Below are positions 24,651-32,545 of a stretch of DNA of 37,256 bases, in pieces. The translations under genes and the position numbers were made by a program. The notes beneath the pieces were generated by a model. It did not search any database, had not been told where the DNA came from, and saw only the letters and a program-made list of their open reading frames with translations. The stretch comes from Paraktedonobacter sp034437695. Lineage in GTDB: Bacteria > Chloroflexota > Ktedonobacteria > Ktedonobacterales > Ktedonobacteraceae. The DNA lies in contig DAOTTJ010000284.1 in the NCBI GenBank assembly GCA_034437695.1, positions 1 to 37,256 on the forward strand, in the 5' to 3' direction. Numbering within the stretch: position 1 is the stretch's first letter; each line of letters opens with the position of its first letter.

Positions 24651-25655
24651 CTATAAGATGGCTGAGAGCAGCTCGTCTTCGAGGTCTTGCCAGACGTGTT
24701 GTCGCGCTTCTCCGAGCGTGATAGGTTGCTCGCTTGTGAGTGCGTCGGCAAATTTTTGCGAAGTGCGCCGGTTAAATTCATGGAAATACGGTATTTGTAT
24801 CTGCTCTGAGGGCATTATTCCCAGTTCTATGGTTTCTTGCGCGTAGAACTCGTGTGGTTCGAAGATGAGTGAGGCGGCAAAAGAGTAGCGTTCCAGAAGA
24901 GCCACGAGTTCGGGGGCAAAAAAGTTTTCCTGGCAACTAGAGACGAGGAAGCCGCCTGCGATTCTAGCCTGGTGTAAAATGGGGAAGGCGGCCACGCTGC
25001 ATTCGTGCTTGGTCCAGTTGGCGGGAAAAAAAGTTCTCTCCTGTTTGCTATTGATGACCAGTGGACGTTGTTGCATGACGACGTAGCCGATCAGCGATTC
25101 GGCTCCCAGGAACATCGTGCTTTGCGCGGGATCGATCTGCCAGGGGAAGGTTCCCAGACCACTGATTTCGCGCAAGCTGCGGACCTTATTGCTGTGTGTG
25201 AGCCGTGGAGGCATGCAGCAGACCAGGTTCATAGTGATGCCCGTGTGCTCGGAGTCGAGGTCGTGGAGGGCCTGGTAGAGAACAAGTTCCTGGATCTTTT
25301 GGCGGCACATCGGCTGTGGAGTCAGAGTTAAAGCGGCAAAGAGGCGACCATAGAAATCCGGTGGGAGGTCGTGCTGTATCCGCAGGGAAGCGAGGTTCTG
25401 TTGGGGGCGGAGCGCAGGAAAAGCATGTTGGAGTGCCTGCATAAAAGCCAGGGCTTCTTCCTGAGGAAACTCTGCCAGGGCATTGAGCAAGGTCTGTAGA
25501 TTTGCTTTGCGGGGCTGGGAGATATTTCTGGCCCAACGTTGGAGTGTAACTGGTCTGACGTGTGCAGACACGGCGAGACGACCGCATACTGACGGTTTTT
25601 CTATAAGTTTTCCCAGCAGTTTCTGCCAGTTGAGGGCCTCCAGAGGCATTTCCAT
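24651..25655 (-). CDS. HTH/GAF-like regulator, paralogue B
   Basis: It has the same architecture as paralogue A: an N-terminal HTH with SAHVRPVTLQRWARNISQPR, a helical middle, and a GAF-like region with FLGAESLIGYVVMQQ, VAAFPILHQARIAGG and SSCQENFFAPE. The conserved tail runs from EFNRRTSQKF to VWQDLEDELL. Strongly conserved stretches such as SLREI-x-GL and EPHE are shared between the two. Function and ligand are not known; a one-component transcription regulator is the likely reading. The start is uncertain: ATG codons at 25655 and 25649 and a TTG at 25673 are possible, all with weak ribosome binding sites. Confidence 0.72.
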   Translation of the reverse strand: MEMPLEALNWQKLLGKLIEKPSVCGRLAVSAHVRPVTLQRWARNISQPRKANLQTLLNALAEFPQEEALAFMQALQHAFPALRPQQNLASLRIQHDLPPDFYGRLFAALTLTPQPMCRQKIQELVLYQALHDLDSEHTGITMNLVCCMPPRLTHSNKVRSLREISGLGTFPWQIDPAQSTMFLGAESLIGYVVMQQRPLVINSKQERTFFPANWTKHECSVAAFPILHQARIAGGFLVSSCQENFFAPELVALLERYSFAASLIFEPHEFYAQETIELGIMPSEQIQIPYFHEFNRRTSQKFADALTSEQPITLGEARQHVWQDLEDELLSAIL

Positions 25656-25722
25656 CGCGCTGCGCCACCCCAAGACTATCTGGTTTTATTATATACTTAT
25701 TCATAGAAAGATTGCATATCTA

Positions 25723-25741
25723 ATGCTCTACATTAGAGCAT
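25723..25741. promoter_or_regulatory. Palindrome between paralogue B and nusA
   Basis: ATGCTCTA-cat-TAGAGCAT is a perfect 8-bp dyad about 70 nt upstream of the paralogue B start. It could be an operator for that regulator. On the plus strand a run of T follows, but no plus-strand gene precedes it, so a terminator role is less likely. Confidence 0.4.
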
Positions 25742-25831
25742 AACATTTTTTAGGAATGAAAGCAAGAGCCGAGAAAAAATAAAATAGCTCTGAAAAATCA
25801 GAGAAGCAAGCGGGCAGATACCTAGTTGTGG

Positions 25832-25860
25832 TTGTTTTCATCAGGAGAGTATGATATAAT
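25832..25860 (+). promoter_or_regulatory. Sigma-70-type promoter of the nusA operon
   Basis: TTGTTT (-35) and a perfect TATAAT (-10) are 17 nt apart, with an extended TG. The predicted leader is about 175 nt. Confidence 0.7.
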
Positions 25861-25889
25861 TCGCACGGAACAGAGAAAAGATTTTCAAG

Positions 25890-25916
25890 AGAAAAGTGGG
25901 CATCACCCACTTTTCT
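25890..25916 (+). other. Hairpin in the nusA leader
   Basis: An 11-bp stem, AGAAAAGTGGG/CCCACTTTTCT, with a 5-nt loop lies about 25 nt after the predicted transcription start. It could act as an attenuator or as an mRNA-stability element; no typical U-tract follows. Confidence 0.5.
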
Positions 25917-26041
25917 GTGTGCTTGAACCCTTTTTCTGACGTATGGTCAACCTATGCTGATGAGCGAAGAAGAAAGGTTGGCCGAGTTCTCTAAAAAATT
26001 ATGGAATTGTTACCGGGCGATAAGCGGGAGGAGAAAGGCAT

Positions 26042-27319
26042 ATGAGGAGCGAATTTCAAGCTGCCATTGCGCAGTTAACTGCCGAGAAAGGGCTACCCCG
26101 CGAAGTGGTAATGGAAACTGTAGCTAACGCTTTGCTCTCGGCCTACCGCAAAAGTTTTGGCGGTGGAGAAAACATTCGCATCGATGTGGACAGAAACGGC
26201 GAAGTGCGTGTATGGGCAGAAAAGCATGTTGTGGCTCAGGTAAATGATCCAAACGATGAGATTTCGTTGGCGGAAGCGCAACGGATCGACCCACATGCGG
26301 CGCTCGGACAAACAATGGACGTGGATTCTTCATTCATTTTTGATCGCATCCCCGCACAGACCGCTAAACAGGTGATTCTTCAGCGTATACGCGAAGCCGA
26401 GCATGAGCATCTGCACGAGCAGTTAAAAGATTGGGTTGGTGAGATTCGCCTGGGTACACTTACCCGGCGTGATCCTGCGCGTGGCTGGTTACTCGATTTT
26501 GATAAGGCCGAGCGCGTTGAGGGTTTGATGCCTGTGGGTGAAGAGGTGGCGACCGAGCGTTATCGGGCGGGCCAGCGTCTCCGGGTTTTTGTGTACGATG
26601 TCAGGCGTACGCAGGGACGTATGCTCCAGATTCTTGTGTCGCGTACGCACCGCGACCTTGTGCGGCGTTTGTTTGAGTCGGAGGTTCCCGAGATATACGA
26701 GGGGACTGTAGAGATTAAAGCGATTGCTCGTGAGCCAGGAAGCCGTTCAAAAGTGGCGGTGGTGGCTCGCCAGGAGGGTTTAGACCCGATCGGTTCGTGC
26801 GTGGGTGTGCGTGGTTCGCGCATCAATAATATTGTACACGAGTTAAATGAAGAGAAGATTGATATTATCCAGTGGAGTCCAGATCAGGCGACTTTTGTGG
26901 CGAATGCTTTAAGTCCGGTAAAGCCACTCAAGGTGGTGCTGCGCGATACCGATCATACAGCTCAGGTTACAGTGCTTGAGAAGCAACTTTCCCTGGCGAT
27001 CGGGAAAGACGGTCAAAATGCTCGTCTGGCGGCCAAGCTGACTGGCTGGCGGGTGGATGTGACGCGGCCAGCCGAAGGTGAGACGTTCGAAGAGTCGCCT
27101 GAGGAGCACCCGGCGAATGGCTCGTACCCGGCGAATGGAAATGCACATACGGGTGGAAGCGGGCGGCGAGACCGCGAACGTGGTGGTAATAGCGGTGGTG
27201 GCGGTGGCGGTGAGCGCGGTGGTAGTAGCAATGCGAGGAAGCGTGGTGGCGGTGGTGGTGGCGGTAACAGTTCTCATGGTCGTGGGCGCTATCATGCGCC
27301 GGATGACTACGACGATTAA
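26042..27319 (+). CDS. nusA: Transcription termination/antitermination factor NusA
   Basis: It binds RNA polymerase and nascent RNA and modulates pausing, termination and antitermination. The order is the usual one: N-terminal polymerase-binding domain (about 1-125), S1 domain (about 130-200), KH1 with VGVRGSRI (250-261) and KH2 with LAIGKDGQNARLA (338-350). It lacks the C-terminal acidic repeats of the E. coli protein. Instead it ends in a 60-70-residue tail very rich in Gly, Arg and Ser that closes with an acidic DDYDD. The tail resembles RGG-type RNA-binding tails and its role is unknown. GGAGG and AGAAAGG lie just upstream of the ATG. It is the first gene of the operon; rimP, which commonly precedes it, is absent. 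Confidence 0.95.
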   Translation: MRSEFQAAIAQLTAEKGLPREVVMETVANALLSAYRKSFGGGENIRIDVDRNGEVRVWAEKHVVAQVNDPNDEISLAEAQRIDPHAALGQTMDVDSSFIFDRIPAQTAKQVILQRIREAEHEHLHEQLKDWVGEIRLGTLTRRDPARGWLLDFDKAERVEGLMPVGEEVATERYRAGQRLRVFVYDVRRTQGRMLQILVSRTHRDLVRRLFESEVPEIYEGTVEIKAIAREPGSRSKVAVVARQEGLDPIGSCVGVRGSRINNIVHELNEEKIDIIQWSPDQATFVANALSPVKPLKVVLRDTDHTAQVTVLEKQLSLAIGKDGQNARLAAKLTGWRVDVTRPAEGETFEESPEEHPANGSYPANGNAHTGGSGRRDRERGGNSGGGGGGERGGSSNARKRGGGGGGGNSSHGRGRYHAPDDYDD

Positions 27320-27339
27320 CACAGGAAAGGACAGGGGAT

Positions 27340-27633
27340 ATGGTGAAAGCGCAACCGAAACGCGTAAAACATATTCCTATGCGAACATGCGTGGCTTGCC
27401 GCGAGAGTAAGCCCAAGCGGGAACTCTTGCGTGTAGTGAGGACGCCAGATGAGCATGTGCAGTTGGATGCGACGGGTAAAAAGGCGGGGCGCGGAGCGTA
27501 TCTGTGCGCGAAACTTGTATGCTGGGAGAATGCGCTCAAACGTAAACGCCTGGAGCAGGAATTTGAGGTAGCGATCTCCGCCGAGGATCGTACAGCACTT
27601 GATGCATTTGTCGCGACGTTGCCAGCAGATTGA
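27340..27633 (+). CDS. rnpM: YlxR family RNA-binding protein (RnpM)
   Basis: A 97-residue DUF448/YlxR protein. Signature blocks are RTCVACRESKPKREL, the DATGKKAGRGAYLC loop and a C-terminal Lys/Arg-rich helix. The Bacillus homologue has been described as a modulator of RNase P, and the gene usually lies between nusA and infB, as here. AGGGG lies just before the ATG, 20 nt after the nusA stop, so it is cotranscribed. The ylxQ (L7Ae-like) gene that often comes next is missing; a long non-coding gap stands in its place. Confidence 0.93.
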   Translation: MVKAQPKRVKHIPMRTCVACRESKPKRELLRVVRTPDEHVQLDATGKKAGRGAYLCAKLVCWENALKRKRLEQEFEVAISAEDRTALDAFVATLPAD

Positions 27634-27679
27634 AGTCTGCTAGCTGCTGAGGAAGCTCTGGGATATCAGGCGAGAAATG

Positions 27680-27709
27680 TTGCAAATACAGGTCATTGTA
27701 AGCTATACT
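27680..27709 (+). promoter_or_regulatory. Candidate internal promoter in front of infB
   Basis: TTGCAA (-35) and TATACT (-10) are 18 nt apart, 47 nt after the rnpM stop. If used, it would give infB its own transcript with a leader of nearly 490 nt. Confidence 0.5.
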
Positions 27710-27767
27710 AAGATACGCATAGAAACTGTCTTCCTTTATCCGATAATTGTGTCGGGTGAGGGTCAAG

Positions 27768-27827
27768 ATTGGTCGGTCCGTTGGACTGGTGTGAGAACGG
27801 CTCTGGCATATCCAGAACCCGACCAAT
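27768..27827 (+). ncRNA. Candidate structured element in the infB leader
   Basis: A closing stem ATTGGTCGG/CCGACCAAT (27768-27776 with 27819-27827) encloses two small hairpins, TCC-gtt-GGA and TCTGG-catat-CCAGA. This could make a three-way junction of 60 nt. A further hairpin, AAGACC/GGTCTT, lies at 28109-28133. No gene is seen anywhere in 27634-28201. The element is proposed from pairing alone and matches no family I recognise. Confidence 0.35.
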
Positions 27828-28201
27828 AACGCGATAAGTAGATCATGAACTTATGAGTTATGTTATCTCTTCTCTTATTAATAGAGGCACAGCCCCCCGT
27901 TTGGAGGGCAGTTGTGGCACAGTTTGCGGAGCGACAGCTATGAACCAATAACCATAGCCCTACGCCAGAGAGCGCAGACAAGAGTATGCCTGGCACTGCA
28001 CCAACGAGAGGGTCTGTCCATCCACCTGGGATTGCGACAGTCCTTTTTTGTGGCTGTGAAGAGAGATTTCCGACGCCCCGTTGTCAGCAGTAAAGGATGT
28101 GCGTCAAAAAGACCTGGCAGAAAGCCCGGTCTTGTGGTGTATGTTTGAGAAACTGCTACAGGCAACGCGGTGTACCAGATACACAGAAGGGAGTCTTCTT
28201 C

Positions 28202-31111
28202 ATGACAAATACATCTGAGTCTTCAGATACAAAGGAGCAGACGCAGGCTACGCCTCCAACCAGGAGCAGGTCTGCCCGCTCAAAAGCAGAAGATACCGCA
28301 GCAGTGAGCCAGGATTTAGAGACGAAACCTGCTACGCCTCGGCGTAGTTCAACTACACGTACTCATGCGCCTGGTGCAAGCACGCCAGCGGTGGCTGCCT
28401 CTACTGGAACTGCACGTGCTGGTGAGGGAGCAGGCGCTGCTGAGTCTGCACAAGTGGCTCCACGTGCGCCCCGCTCTGAGAATAGTGGACCACGCCCTGA
28501 GAGTGGACCACGCTCCGAGAATGGGCCGCGTTCGGAGAATAGTGGGCCGCGCCCTGAGAGTGGACCACGTTCGGAGAATGGGCCGCGCTCCGAGAGTGGG
28601 CCGCGTTCGGAGAGTGGACCACGTTTCGAGAATGGGCCGCGCCCTGAGAATGGGCCACGTCCTGAGGGAGGACCACGGCGCGAGGGCAATCCGCGTCCTG
28701 GTGGCATGCCTTATCGCGGTGACGGGGGACCTCGACCGGCTGGTGGCGGTGGTGTGAACCCGAATCGGGGAGAGGGAGGACCAGGACCGAGGCCTGGTGG
28801 AATGGTGCAGAACCGGGGAGAGGGAGGACCGAGGCCTGGTGGAATGGTGCAGAACCGGGGAGAGGGAGGACCGAGGCCTGGTGGAATGATGCAGAACCGA
28901 GGAGAGGGAGGACCGAGGCCTGGTGGAATGGTGCAGAACCGAGGAGAGGGAGGACCGAGGCCTGGTGGAATGGTGCAGAACCGAGGAGAGGGAGGACCGC
29001 GCCCGTCCAATCCAGGAGGACCGCGTCCGGCATCGAACTACCCGCCGCGCAGTAACGCGAACGGCAGTCCTGCGGGAGCCTCGACAACCTACGCGCCGCG
29101 CCCGGCTGGCGGTGGTAGTAGTGGTGGGCCGCGTGGTGGTTCAGGAGCGCCCTACAGTGGTGGTGGGAGCCGTCCACCGGCCCGGCATAGTGGTCCTGGC
29201 GGTGGTGGTGGGAGTGGTCGACCCGGTGGGCAACACGGTGGCTCATCGCGCGGTGGTGCATCCACGCGACCCGGCAACAACAGTGCTCCACGCTCGCACG
29301 AGCGTCGCACCTCGGCTGTCAAAGAGAAACCCACGGGTCCAATTATGATCCCGCCGCAGATTGTTGTCAAAGATCTGGCCGAGCTGCTCCAATCGACCCC
29401 GACCGAAATCATTCGTGGGCTGATCAAGCATAGCATCTTTGCCAGCATCAACCAGGTAGTTGATTACGAGAAAGCCGCACTGGTTGCCATTGACCTGGGT
29501 TTTGAGCCAACGCAGAGCGAACTAACCGTCGCCCCGGCGGTCCAGCGTCGACGCGAAGGGCTGGCCTCGGATATTCTCCTTGACGCGAAGTACGACGCCA
29601 ATATGGTAGTGATCCCGCCGGTTGTTACTATCATGGGACACGTCGACCACGGTAAAACTACCCTGCTTGATACCATCCGCAAGACCAGAGTGGCGGCGGG
29701 TGAAGCTGGTGGTATTACTCAGCATATTGGGGCCTATCAGGTTGAAGTGAACAACCAGAGGATCACCTTTCTGGACACGCCGGGTCACGAAGCCTTCACG
29801 GCCATGCGTGCGCGTGGTGCGCAGGTCGCGGACATCGCGATTATCGTCGTGGCGGCTGACGACGGAGTGATGCCGCAGACGCGCGAGGCGATCGACCATG
29901 CCCATGCAGCGAAGATGCCGATCATCATCGCATTGAACAAGATGGACAAAGCCGACGCCAATCCCGATCACGTCAAGCAGCAGCTAGCTGAGATAGGCGT
30001 GATCATCGAAGAGTACGGCGGAGAAGTTGTCTGTGTGCCGGTCTCGGCCAGAAACGGCATGGGCATTGATGAACTGCTGGAAATGATCCTGCTGGTAGCT
30101 GAAGTGCAGGACATCAAGGCCAACCCCAGTCGCCCGGCGACCGGAGTCATCATCGAGGCCAGGCTTGAAAAGAGCAGTGGTCCGACCGCTACCGTGCTGG
30201 TTCAGCAAGGGACGCTCAAGATGGGTGACAACGTCGTGGTTGGAGCGATGGCGGGTAAAGTACGTGCCATGTTGAGCGATCGCGGCAAGCGTGTCATGAA
30301 AGCGCCGCCGAGCACGCCGGTCAGTATTCTCGGTCTGTCGGAAGTGCCGCAAGCGGGCGATCGCCTGGAGGTCGTGGCCGACGAGCGCATGGCCAAAGCG
30401 ATTGCGCAGAAAGTAGCCGAGCAGCGTAAAAACGAGAGCACCCCGATGGGGACGCTCAGCCTGGATACCCTCTACATGCAGATGCAAGAGGGCAAAGTGA
30501 AGGAACTTAACATCATTCTCAAGAGTGATGTGCAGGGTTCTGCTGAGGCGTTGAAAAACGCCTTGAACAAGGTTGGCGAAGACAATCTCAAGGTGCGACT
30601 GATCCGCGAAGGTATCGGCAATATCAGCGAGACTGATGTTCACCTGGCGGCTGCGTCGGGAGCGATCATCATCGGCTTTAATGTGCAGGCCGATGGTGCC
30701 GCGCAACGTATGGCGCAGAAAGAGGGAGTCGATATTCGCTACTATGCGATCATCTACAAGCTGATCGATGATATTCAGGCGGCACTGACGGGTATGTTAG
30801 AACCGACCTACCAGGAAGTGATTGAAGGTCATGCCGAAGTGCAGCAGATCTTTAAAGCCGGAAAGAACACGATCATCGCCGGTTGTCGCATTCTGGATGG
30901 CAAGCTCACGCGAGCCTCGCAGGCCAGGATTTTGCGCAAGCAGGCCAAAGTGTACGATGGTAAAGTCTCTTCCTTGAGACGTGGGAAAGACGATGTACGC
31001 GAAGTATCGGGTGGTTATGAGTGCGGTATTGTTCTCGAAGATTTTACAGACTTTGAAGTAGGTGATTTGATCGAGGCATTTACGCAGGAGAAAGTGAAGC
31101 CCGGTGTTTAG
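28202..31111 (+). CDS. infB: Translation initiation factor IF-2
   Basis: This GTPase delivers initiator tRNA to the 30S subunit and promotes subunit joining. The first 370 or so residues are a disordered, Ser/Gly/Pro/Arg-rich extension with two internal repeat arrays. An IF2N domain (IVVKDLAELLQSTPTEIIRGL) follows. The G domain has GHVDHGKT (near 480), DTPGHEAF, NKMDK and SARNG. The C-terminal domains end at FEVGDLIEAF. The length of 969 aa is at the long end for the family because of the extension. The ATG at 28202 has AAGGGAG 8 nt upstream; an earlier ATG at 28097 has no support and precedes unrelated sequence. The reading continues into rbfA after 32 nt. Confidence 0.97.
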   Translation: MTNTSESSDTKEQTQATPPTRSRSARSKAEDTAAVSQDLETKPATPRRSSTTRTHAPGASTPAVAASTGTARAGEGAGAAESAQVAPRAPRSENSGPRPESGPRSENGPRSENSGPRPESGPRSENGPRSESGPRSESGPRFENGPRPENGPRPEGGPRREGNPRPGGMPYRGDGGPRPAGGGGVNPNRGEGGPGPRPGGMVQNRGEGGPRPGGMVQNRGEGGPRPGGMMQNRGEGGPRPGGMVQNRGEGGPRPGGMVQNRGEGGPRPSNPGGPRPASNYPPRSNANGSPAGASTTYAPRPAGGGSSGGPRGGSGAPYSGGGSRPPARHSGPGGGGGSGRPGGQHGGSSRGGASTRPGNNSAPRSHERRTSAVKEKPTGPIMIPPQIVVKDLAELLQSTPTEIIRGLIKHSIFASINQVVDYEKAALVAIDLGFEPTQSELTVAPAVQRRREGLASDILLDAKYDANMVVIPPVVTIMGHVDHGKTTLLDTIRKTRVAAGEAGGITQHIGAYQVEVNNQRITFLDTPGHEAFTAMRARGAQVADIAIIVVAADDGVMPQTREAIDHAHAAKMPIIIALNKMDKADANPDHVKQQLAEIGVIIEEYGGEVVCVPVSARNGMGIDELLEMILLVAEVQDIKANPSRPATGVIIEARLEKSSGPTATVLVQQGTLKMGDNVVVGAMAGKVRAMLSDRGKRVMKAPPSTPVSILGLSEVPQAGDRLEVVADERMAKAIAQKVAEQRKNESTPMGTLSLDTLYMQMQEGKVKELNIILKSDVQGSAEALKNALNKVGEDNLKVRLIREGIGNISETDVHLAAASGAIIIGFNVQADGAAQRMAQKEGVDIRYYAIIYKLIDDIQAALTGMLEPTYQEVIEGHAEVQQIFKAGKNTIIAGCRILDGKLTRASQARILRKQAKVYDGKVSSLRRGKDDVREVSGGYECGIVLEDFTDFEVGDLIEAFTQEKVKPGV
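28464..28690 (+). repeat. GPRxE repeat array inside infB
   Basis: A run of about a dozen short units of the type GPRSEN, GPRPES and GPRSES forms a degenerate DNA repeat with a period of 15-18 nt. It lies in the disordered N-terminal part of IF-2. Confidence 0.8.
28763..29010 (+). repeat. 42-bp tandem repeat inside infB
   Basis: Six units begin NRGEGGP, at 28763, 28811, 28853, 28895, 28937 and 28979. After the first, 48-bp, unit the period is exactly 42 bp (14 residues). The units are nearly identical at DNA level, so copy number is likely to vary among strains. Confidence 0.9.
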
Positions 31112-31143
31112 ACACCGAGCGCGTTCGAGTAGAGAAAAATAGT

Positions 31144-31533
31144 ATGCCAAATCCACACCGGCAAGAGAAACTGGGTGAGTTGATCGCGATTGAGGTCAGC
31201 GATCTCCTGCGCACACGTGTCAAAGATCCGCGCGTGGGCTTCGCCAGTATCACCCATGTTGAGGTGAGCGGCGACCTGCGCCACGCGAAAATCTTTGTCA
31301 GCGTGATGGGTAGCGAGGAAGAGAAACGGAGTACTATTCAGGCCCTTCACCATGCTACGGGTTTTTTACGCCACGAGCTGGCAGGTCGCCTGACACTACG
31401 TTTTATGCCTGAAATCGTTTTTAAACTTGACTCTTCGATAGAGCACGGGACGCGCATACTCGGTCTGATCCACGGATTGGAGGAGGCCGAGGCGCTCCCT
31501 GCTGTCAATGAGGTCGTTCATGAGTCAGAATAG
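31144..31533 (+). CDS. rbfA: Ribosome-binding factor A
   Basis: A 129-residue KH-like protein that assists late maturation of the 30S subunit and processing of 16S rRNA. Recognised by RQEKLGELIAIEVSDLL, KDPRVGFASITHVEVSGDLRHAKIFVSV and the C-terminal LRFMPEIVFKLDSSIEHG. It occupies its usual place after infB. The ribosome binding site is weak (GAG-rich, about 10 nt upstream). Its end overlaps the next gene by 14 nt. Confidence 0.96.
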   Translation: MPNPHRQEKLGELIAIEVSDLLRTRVKDPRVGFASITHVEVSGDLRHAKIFVSVMGSEEEKRSTIQALHHATGFLRHELAGRLTLRFMPEIVFKLDSSIEHGTRILGLIHGLEEAEALPAVNEVVHESE

Positions 31534-32545
31534 TGCTGCTCTGAACGAGCAGCTCGATCCCGCGCTGGTGAGTCAGGCCATCGACCTGATTGCGCCAGCG
31601 CAGCGTATTGTATTGCTTGCCCATCACAGTCCTGATGGAGATTGTATTGGCTCGGCGCTTGGTTTAGCGCATATCCTCCAGGCCTGGGGCAAGGTATGTG
31701 TCCCGGCGTGTGCCGACCTGCCGCCCAGAAGTCTAAGCTTTTTACCGGGTATCGAGACGTTTATCAGGGATCTAGGCGGCGAGACATTTGATCTGGTAAT
31801 CGCGCTGGACGCGGGCGAGTTATATCGCTTTGGCCAGCTCTACGAGAGCCAGCGGACTTTTTTCGATCAGGCGCGGATCTTGAATATCGACCACCACCTC
31901 AGCAGTAGCGGCTGTGGCGAGGTCAACCTGATCGACCCGCGAGCTGCGGCCACTGCCGAAATGATCGTGCTTTTTCAGCAGCAGGCGCAGTTGCCGCTCA
32001 CGCGGGAGGCCGCGCTCTGTCTGTTGACCGGCTTGATCACCGACACCAACTCGTTTCAATTCACCAACACCACGCCGCGGACCCTCGAAGTCGCAGCCGA
32101 GCTGCTGCGCCACGGAGCTGTGCCTGAGACTATCGTGCAGCCGCTCTATCGCGAACGCACCCTCATACAGGCGCGTTTCCAGGCGGCGGTGATCGAGCAA
32201 GCGGCGACCAGTGCGGCTGGTCGGTTGATCTGGTCGTGGGCCGACGAGACCACGCTGGCAAGGACGGGGGCGGATGTAGATATGGACGACAACAGCTCAG
32301 GGTTCTTGCGCGATATCCAGGGCGTCCAGATCGCTGTCTTTTTCAAAAGCTATAGCACGCCCGGAGTGACGCGTCTGAGCATGCGCAGTGCTGTGCCGTA
32401 TAACGCCGCCGAACTCTGTCAGCGCCTCAGCGCAGGCAAGGGTGGAGGTCACGCCCGCGCTGCCGGTGCGACGCTCGATCTGCCGCTCAAAGAAGCGATA
32501 GTCCGGGTGGTCGCCGAACTGGAAAAAGTACTTAACGATGCATAA
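31520..32545 (+). CDS. nrnA: DHH/DHHA1 phosphoesterase, NrnA-like
   Basis: Members of this family degrade nanoRNAs and dephosphorylate pAp (3'-phosphoadenosine 5'-phosphate), and some act on cyclic dinucleotide products. Metal-binding motifs are LLAHHSPDGDCIGS (35-44), IALDAGE, the DHH in NIDHHLSSSG and a TDTNSF motif. The C-terminal DHHA1 domain ends in the substrate motif GKGGGHARAAG. The length of about 341 aa is normal. The ATG at 31520 has GAGG 6 nt upstream and lies within the end of rbfA; the ATG at 31508 lacks this. It overlaps truB by 8 nt. The position between rbfA and truB is a known arrangement in Gram-positive-type operons. Confidence 0.93.
   Translation: MSQNSAALNEQLDPALVSQAIDLIAPAQRIVLLAHHSPDGDCIGSALGLAHILQAWGKVCVPACADLPPRSLSFLPGIETFIRDLGGETFDLVIALDAGELYRFGQLYESQRTFFDQARILNIDHHLSSSGCGEVNLIDPRAAATAEMIVLFQQQAQLPLTREAALCLLTGLITDTNSFQFTNTTPRTLEVAAELLRHGAVPETIVQPLYRERTLIQARFQAAVIEQAATSAAGRLIWSWADETTLARTGADVDMDDNSSGFLRDIQGVQIAVFFKSYSTPGVTRLSMRSAVPYNAAELCQRLSAGKGGGHARAAGATLDLPLKEAIVRVVAELEKVLNDA

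Noticed and set aside
25955..26128. Short plus-strand frame starting ATG CTG ATG just before nusA
   Set aside because: It runs out of frame into nusA, has no ribosome binding site and no recognisable sequence.
27536..27826. Minus-strand frame across the rnpM end and infB leader
   Set aside because: Antisense to rnpM, opposite to the operon, without a ribosome binding site; the region is better explained as a structured leader.
28763..29010. Regular repeats that could suggest a CRISPR array
   Set aside because: The 42-bp units have no variable spacers and are in frame within infB. No cas gene is present.
28401..29291. Long antisense frame within the infB N-terminal part
   Set aside because: A shadow of the GC-rich tandem repeats; His/Ser/Pro-rich composition follows from the repeat in another frame.
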